DNA from: Thalassiosira profunda
Taxonomy: Eukaryota > Bacillariophyta > Thalassiosirophyceae > Thalassiosirales > Thalassiosiraceae
DNA: 19,132 nucleotides
Direction of reading: 5' to 3'
Assembly (NCBI GenBank): GCA_036939355.1
Contig: JALLAP010000227.1
Span: 1-19,132, forward strand
Below the pieces are notes generated by a model. That model searched no databases. It was not told where the DNA came from and was given only the letters and a program-made list of their open reading frames with translations. Shown piece after piece: positions 15,496 through 19,132 of this stretch. Positions within the stretch are counted from its first letter, which is position 1, and each line of letters begins with the position of its first letter. Position numbers and translations under genes: made by a program.

Positions 15496-16817
15496 TCACG
15501 TCCCGTGCTCGCTCTTTGTTGGAGATGCCTCTTCCTCATCAGCTTCAATCTCAACCTTTTCCTCTTCCCCTATGGCGTTGGGTGATGTTTGTTCATTGTT
15601 CATCCTTGTCCGTTCTTCTGCCTCCTTCGGCCGGACTTTGTTCAAGGATGCCCCTCCGGGCCCATCCTCGTGAGACCAAAACGCCCTTCCAAAGCTTTGC
15701 ACCAGCCAATGTCTCCCCCTCTTCTTTTCGCGCGCATGACACGAGGTTGCATGTACACAAGCCAATTGAAAAGGCCCTGGAGAGGGTTCAGGATGTTCGT
15801 GAGATAGCTGATGGCCAATGGGATTTCAATTCCCAGCACATCCGAGACTTTGCCAATGATGAAGAAGGTCCAGGCCAAGAAATATGCAGCGCTGTAGCTA
15901 AACGCCCGGAGCATGACAGCTCTGCTTTTGCTGGTGTTCCGCCGATCCGTCTGGGGGGTTCTCTGTCTTTGCAAGAATGATCTGGATATTGTCGTTCCAC
16001 TGATTCTGCGGTGGTCGTCCGTAGACGTACTCGATGGGTTGGAAGAGAATGGAGTATTGCGAGTCCATCTCGCCATCTTCTTCTCCTGTTTTGACACCGT
16101 TCTGTAAATCAGCCCCAGGCAGATGCACACCAGAATTGGCACCAAGAGCAATACGACGAAGGAGAAGACATAGTAGAACGTGACGGCTCCATCACTGCCA
16201 CGTCCGCATGCAATCTCGAATCCCTCTCGAACCTCTCCGTCCTCATACCCCGTGCAATGCGGCGGATTGTAGATTGGTGCGTGGCAATTTCCCGCTCCGT
16301 CGTCGTTGAAATTATTCATCGCCAGCAGCGTGCAGCTGACGGCCAGGGGTATTGCCACTGGAAACCCATGGAGAAATGGCTCGATCCGTCTGCGGATAAA
16401 GTCTTCTGTCTTCCCGTATCGAATCACCAGAAGATAGTACACGTTCAGGGACACGATATATGTCAGCCCACTCCCCGCACCCAGCATCGTCAGGAATCCT
16501 GACGCCGAGCACGACGCCTCATTGCCCTGAGCGTTCCACACGTAATAGTCGACATCGGTGGGAGCCGGGAAGTTGAAATGGGCCAAACTGAGCGAGAATA
16601 ATATATCCGCGATGGACAGCCCTAGCAATATTCGGTGCTGGCACGTGGCGAATCGATCCCTGGACCGTCGAAGCATCCAGATCAGCGTCGAGGAGGCAAT
16701 CACCGACACCAGCGCCAAGGTGGAGCGAATGATGCATAAAGTTTTGCGGTGCCCATCCTTGAGTGCATTGTATTCCTCTATCAGGACGTCTACCGGAATC
16801 GGTTCCTCGCCCTCCAT
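15496..16817 (-). CDS. seven-transmembrane receptor, class E-like GPCR (frameshift near the 3' end)
   Basis: From the ATG at 16817 (AGCATGG; the frame further upstream has no ATG) the protein shows seven hydrophobic helices at about 26-49, 61-81, 103-132, 147-167, 210-238, 300-324 and 333-356. Support for a receptor includes RILLGLSIADILFSL in TM2, Cys103 at the start of TM3 with Cys residues in loop 2 for the usual disulfide, YYLLVIRYG after TM3 (in the DRY position), and NPLQGLFNWLVY in TM7, as in cAMP-receptor-like and related protist receptors. The first frame stops at 15642. One base missing in a GGGG run (about 15651-15654) would instead continue into a 51-residue acidic tail with EEEKVEIEADEEE, ending at 15496 and giving 440 residues. 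Ligand and G protein are unknown. Confidence 0.82.
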
Positions 16818-17004
16818 GCTGTTAAACTTCTCCGTCACACGAAGTAGCGCCGCCTCCGACGTGAGATCAATCACTAGGCGTACATCAGGGTCCGTCAGCG
16901 TCCATCCCCTGACGTCGAGACAAGGTGCAGGTGGCAATAAGCGGCGCGGCGGGCGGAGGGCGAGGGCGGCCGGAGGCCGGAGGGGCTGATTTGTGTAGAT
17001 ACGT

Positions 17005-17026
17005 CGTAGGTACGTACGTACCTACG
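17005..17026. promoter_or_regulatory. 22-bp perfect palindrome with TACGTACGTA core
   Basis: The arms CGTAGG (17005-17010) and CCTACG (17021-17026) flank TACGTACGTA (17011-17020), and the whole 22 bp is self-complementary. It lies in the 270-nt gap upstream of the minus-strand receptor start and just beyond the stop of the lipase at 17088. It could be a dimer-binding site of the receptor promoter or a cruciform-prone sequence. The rest of the gap holds an unremarkable GC-rich stretch. Confidence 0.5.
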
Positions 17027-17087
17027 TGCGCCTGAGACATGAGTTGGCGAGGAGGTGAGCAATCATGAGATCTAACCAAGCTATGCA

Positions 17088-19105
17088 TTACCTACTAGAG
17101 GGTTTATCGTATCGTTGGAGGCTGCCCTGCAGCAGTGCCAACCCTCTTTCGTACGATGTTGTGAGATGATCCGTCGCCATGCCACTGCCCGCGCCCACTT
17201 CGAATCCTTTCAGCGCAGTGTTTGTGCCGTTGGTCCACATTGCGTGGAACGCCGGAGAAGTATTGCTGTTTCGGTCGTCTTGTTCATTCTCCGATGCCGG
17301 TAAATGCGCTGGATCATCGCCATCGACCTTCTCTGATACAGTATTTGACCATGATTCGTGCATCATCAACAGCTTTCCAGGGACGAAAAGGTGGTGCCCA
17401 AACTCGGCATCCCAAAATGTAGTATCCGTCTCTCCGTCTCCAAGCGATGCCTCAGCGACAGCTTCCTTCAAGATATTTTGCAACTCCGACGAGTCCAAAA
17501 GCAGATCTCCCTTGGTGCCCTCCGACAACTTGCGAAAGAGGGCAAGTGTCGATGCAATTGCATTTCGTTTTGGCCCATCGCTGCTCCTAGCACTCCCTCC
17601 GGGATTCATGCCCACTTCCACGAGCCGGCTCCTCACCGCCTCTAGCACGGTGAGAAAGACATCCAAGTTGCACAACGAAGATCTCGGAATGATGTCCGAG
17701 TTGTTGGCGACAGACACAATGTAGTGAGAGCATGCCAGCGAAGAGGCTCGATCCAANCGGAATGATGTCCGAGTTGTTGGCGACAGACACAATGTAGTGA
17801 GAGCATGCCAGCGAAGAGGCTCGATCCAATGTTGGAGGCGGCGCGAAGGCGTACGCGCAGACTCGCTCTCTGCTCATCTCCGACCCATCTGAGTCATCGC
17901 CTAATTCTGCATTGCATGAGCTTGGCACTGCCAACTCGGGATACCTTCCACGCACCAGCACTGCCAGTAGAGCCGCAGTCCCAGCGCCCAAACTGTGCCC
18001 GGTGAATATCATCTGGAAGCCTTTTGAGACGGCATACTCTTCAATCAGCGGCGCAATCTCAAAGAGAAGCTGTTGGGCACAGTGGAGTATTCCTTCGTGC
18101 GCGCCGCGGAGCTTGTGCGAGCGATTCTCCTCCATCTCTATTCCATTGCTCTCCATAAATTCATCGGTCGGCGACGGCATCAACCCTGGATGTGCGGACG
18201 CGCCTCCGTTGTTTGATTGCGATTGGCTCTTCCCTCCAGAGCTTTTCGAGAGAGACTGAAACAGAAGTACGTTGTCGCTTGGAACTTTGTGCATTGTGGG
18301 TGCTGTTGTTTTGACAGTTGGGCGGGTGGTTGATTTGCGCTCCTCCTTTTGTTGAGCGGAAGCAATGTCGTTTGGACTTTCCGAGCTCCTCATGTCATCG
18401 GACATAAGCTCAACCTCCACACTCTCTGACAGACAGGCTCCATTGCTACTGAAGANAGCTCCTCATGTCATCGGACATAAGCTCAACCTCCACACTCTCT
18501 GACAGACAGGCTCCATTGCTACTGAAGAAACGGATCGCATCCACCAAGTCCTCGTCACTCTCGGAAGCCACTTCTGAATTGGATTGTTGTGCATCAATTT
18601 GCATACTTTCCTCTGACTCTGCACCATTAACATCACGAGACGATTCTCCGGATGCAACATCCTTCTCATTATCCAATGCGGGATGATGTGGATCGTTCTC
18701 CAGGTCGACACGCACTGCCCTCCCGCAGCAATCAGTTATCAAGTCCTCGAGCGTGGACGTTCCCTTGATGCCCACGAGCATCTTTTTCTTGGCCTGAGAG
18801 ATGGCGACGAAATACCCCACCCGGCCGGGAGGCTTCCGTTTGCTCGAAGACGTCCGTTTCCCAGAGCCATTGCTGTCTTTGTCCGCCTGCTCATTTGGGT
18901 CGATGTACGATGTGGTTCGATGCACGATCAATTGATACCCCAACTCTTCTGAGGCTTTGGCATCGGTGGCGCTTTTCTTTTCTCCCCAGCTGGTAGCCCC
19001 CTTCCCTGTTAACAGCAGCGATCTCAGCAGCTCCTCGTTCGGCTCGTAGGCAAAGACGGCATAGTCCAGCATCTGTCGGAGCTTTTTGATTTCGGCCGAA
19101 GTCAT
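17088..19105 (-). CDS. sn-1 diacylglycerol-lipase-like class 3 lipase, interrupted by two assembly duplications
   Basis: Three overlapping frames become one 623-residue protein once each N and one copy of each flanking 72-nt duplicate are removed. The protein is a class 3 lipase closest in pattern to DAG lipases: [17 protein letters not shown] (RGT-like oxyanion strand), [15 protein letters not shown] with Ser347, [24 protein letters not shown] with Asp422, and [16 protein letters not shown] with His534, matching the LYPPGR-x-x-H motif of DAGLs (numbers are for the de-duplicated protein). Family members release a monoacylglycerol and a fatty acid at membranes. Between the first strand and the nucleophile there are long Ser/Glu/Asp/Gln-rich insertions, probably disordered and regulatory. 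The ATG at 19105 may be internal: the frame stays open to the window edge, and DAGLs often have N-terminal membrane helices, which would lie outside. Confidence 0.85.
17685..17829. repeat. 72-nt tandem duplicate around a single N
   Basis: Positions 17685-17756 and 17758-17829 are identical over 72 nt and are separated only by the ambiguous base at 17757. The duplicate lies inside the DAG-lipase-like gene, over the catalytic-Asp region, and adds 73 nt, which breaks the frame. Removing it restores the frame, so it is almost certainly an assembly join and not a biological repeat. Confidence 0.95.
18384..18528. repeat. second 72-nt tandem duplicate around a single N
   Basis: Positions 18384-18455 and 18457-18528 are identical over 72 nt with one N at 18456. 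The length and layout are the same as at 17685-17829. It falls in the Ser/Glu-rich insertion of the same lipase gene, and removing 73 nt again restores one reading frame. Confidence 0.95.
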
Positions 19106-19132
19106 GATTTGATTGGCACTCTGCTTTGGTTT

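Noticed and set aside
16818..16937. N-terminal extension of the receptor
   Set aside because: The in-frame extension begins at TTG, not ATG, and has no receptor-like features; the ATG at 16817 fits the 7TM layout.
1..19132. tRNA, rRNA, CRISPR, transposon or viral genes
   Set aside because: I scanned by eye for cloverleaf elements, regularly spaced repeats, terminal inverted repeats and transposase or polymerase motifs and found none that I could support.

Overview
The window looks like nuclear DNA from an ochrophyte (heterokont) alga, most likely a diatom. The strongest evidence is an intact fucoxanthin chlorophyll a/c-binding protein gene (5744-6361), whose precursor starts with a signal peptide ending in an ASAFAP-type motif, the plastid-import signature of red-lineage secondary plastids. 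Other support comes from a mitochondrial SURF1 gene, a nuclear gene for a probable thylakoid-lumen protein with a Tat-type signal, a 7TM receptor of the class E-like type, and a type II membrane protein of a family I associate with diatoms. I see no convincing spliceosomal introns, and the genes are tightly packed.

Thirteen protein genes are supported. Left to right: an unrecognised protein cut by the left edge (-, 1-760); a secreted class 3 lipase (-, 1140-2810); a protein with a UBX/ubiquitin-like N-terminal region and two diverged repeat modules (+, 3110-4938, one frameshift); a small unknown protein (-, 4960-5394); the FCP (+, 5744-6361); SURF1 (-, 6571-7758); a DUF6816-like lumenal protein (+, 7988-8933, two frameshifts); a membrane-anchored group II PLP decarboxylase (-, 9009-11285); a type II membrane protein, possibly glycosyltransferase-like (+, 11540-12622); an APH/choline-kinase-like phosphotransferase (-, 12699-13751); an unknown four-helix membrane protein (+, 14335-15354); a 7TM receptor (-, 15496-16817, one frameshift); and a DAG-lipase-like class 3 lipase (-, 17088-19105). 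From 1140 to 16817 the genes alternate strands without exception, so short convergent 3' gaps (21-209 nt) alternate with divergent 5' regions (229-583 nt) that must hold paired promoters. I see no operon-like or pathway-level link. Lipases sit near both ends, and two plastid genes and one mitochondrial gene sit in the middle.

Two kinds of sequence defect matter for reading the genes. The lipase at the right contains two tandem duplications of exactly 72 nt, each split by a single N; these look like unmerged contig ends, and collapsing them restores one 623-residue frame. Four further frame breaks, in three genes, are each repaired by supposing one missing base. Intergenic DNA carries palindromes: TACGTACGT cores in three 5' flanks, CACGTG boxes and 9-nt repeats before the FCP gene, and a G-quadruplex motif beside a CACGTG palindrome upstream of the first gene.
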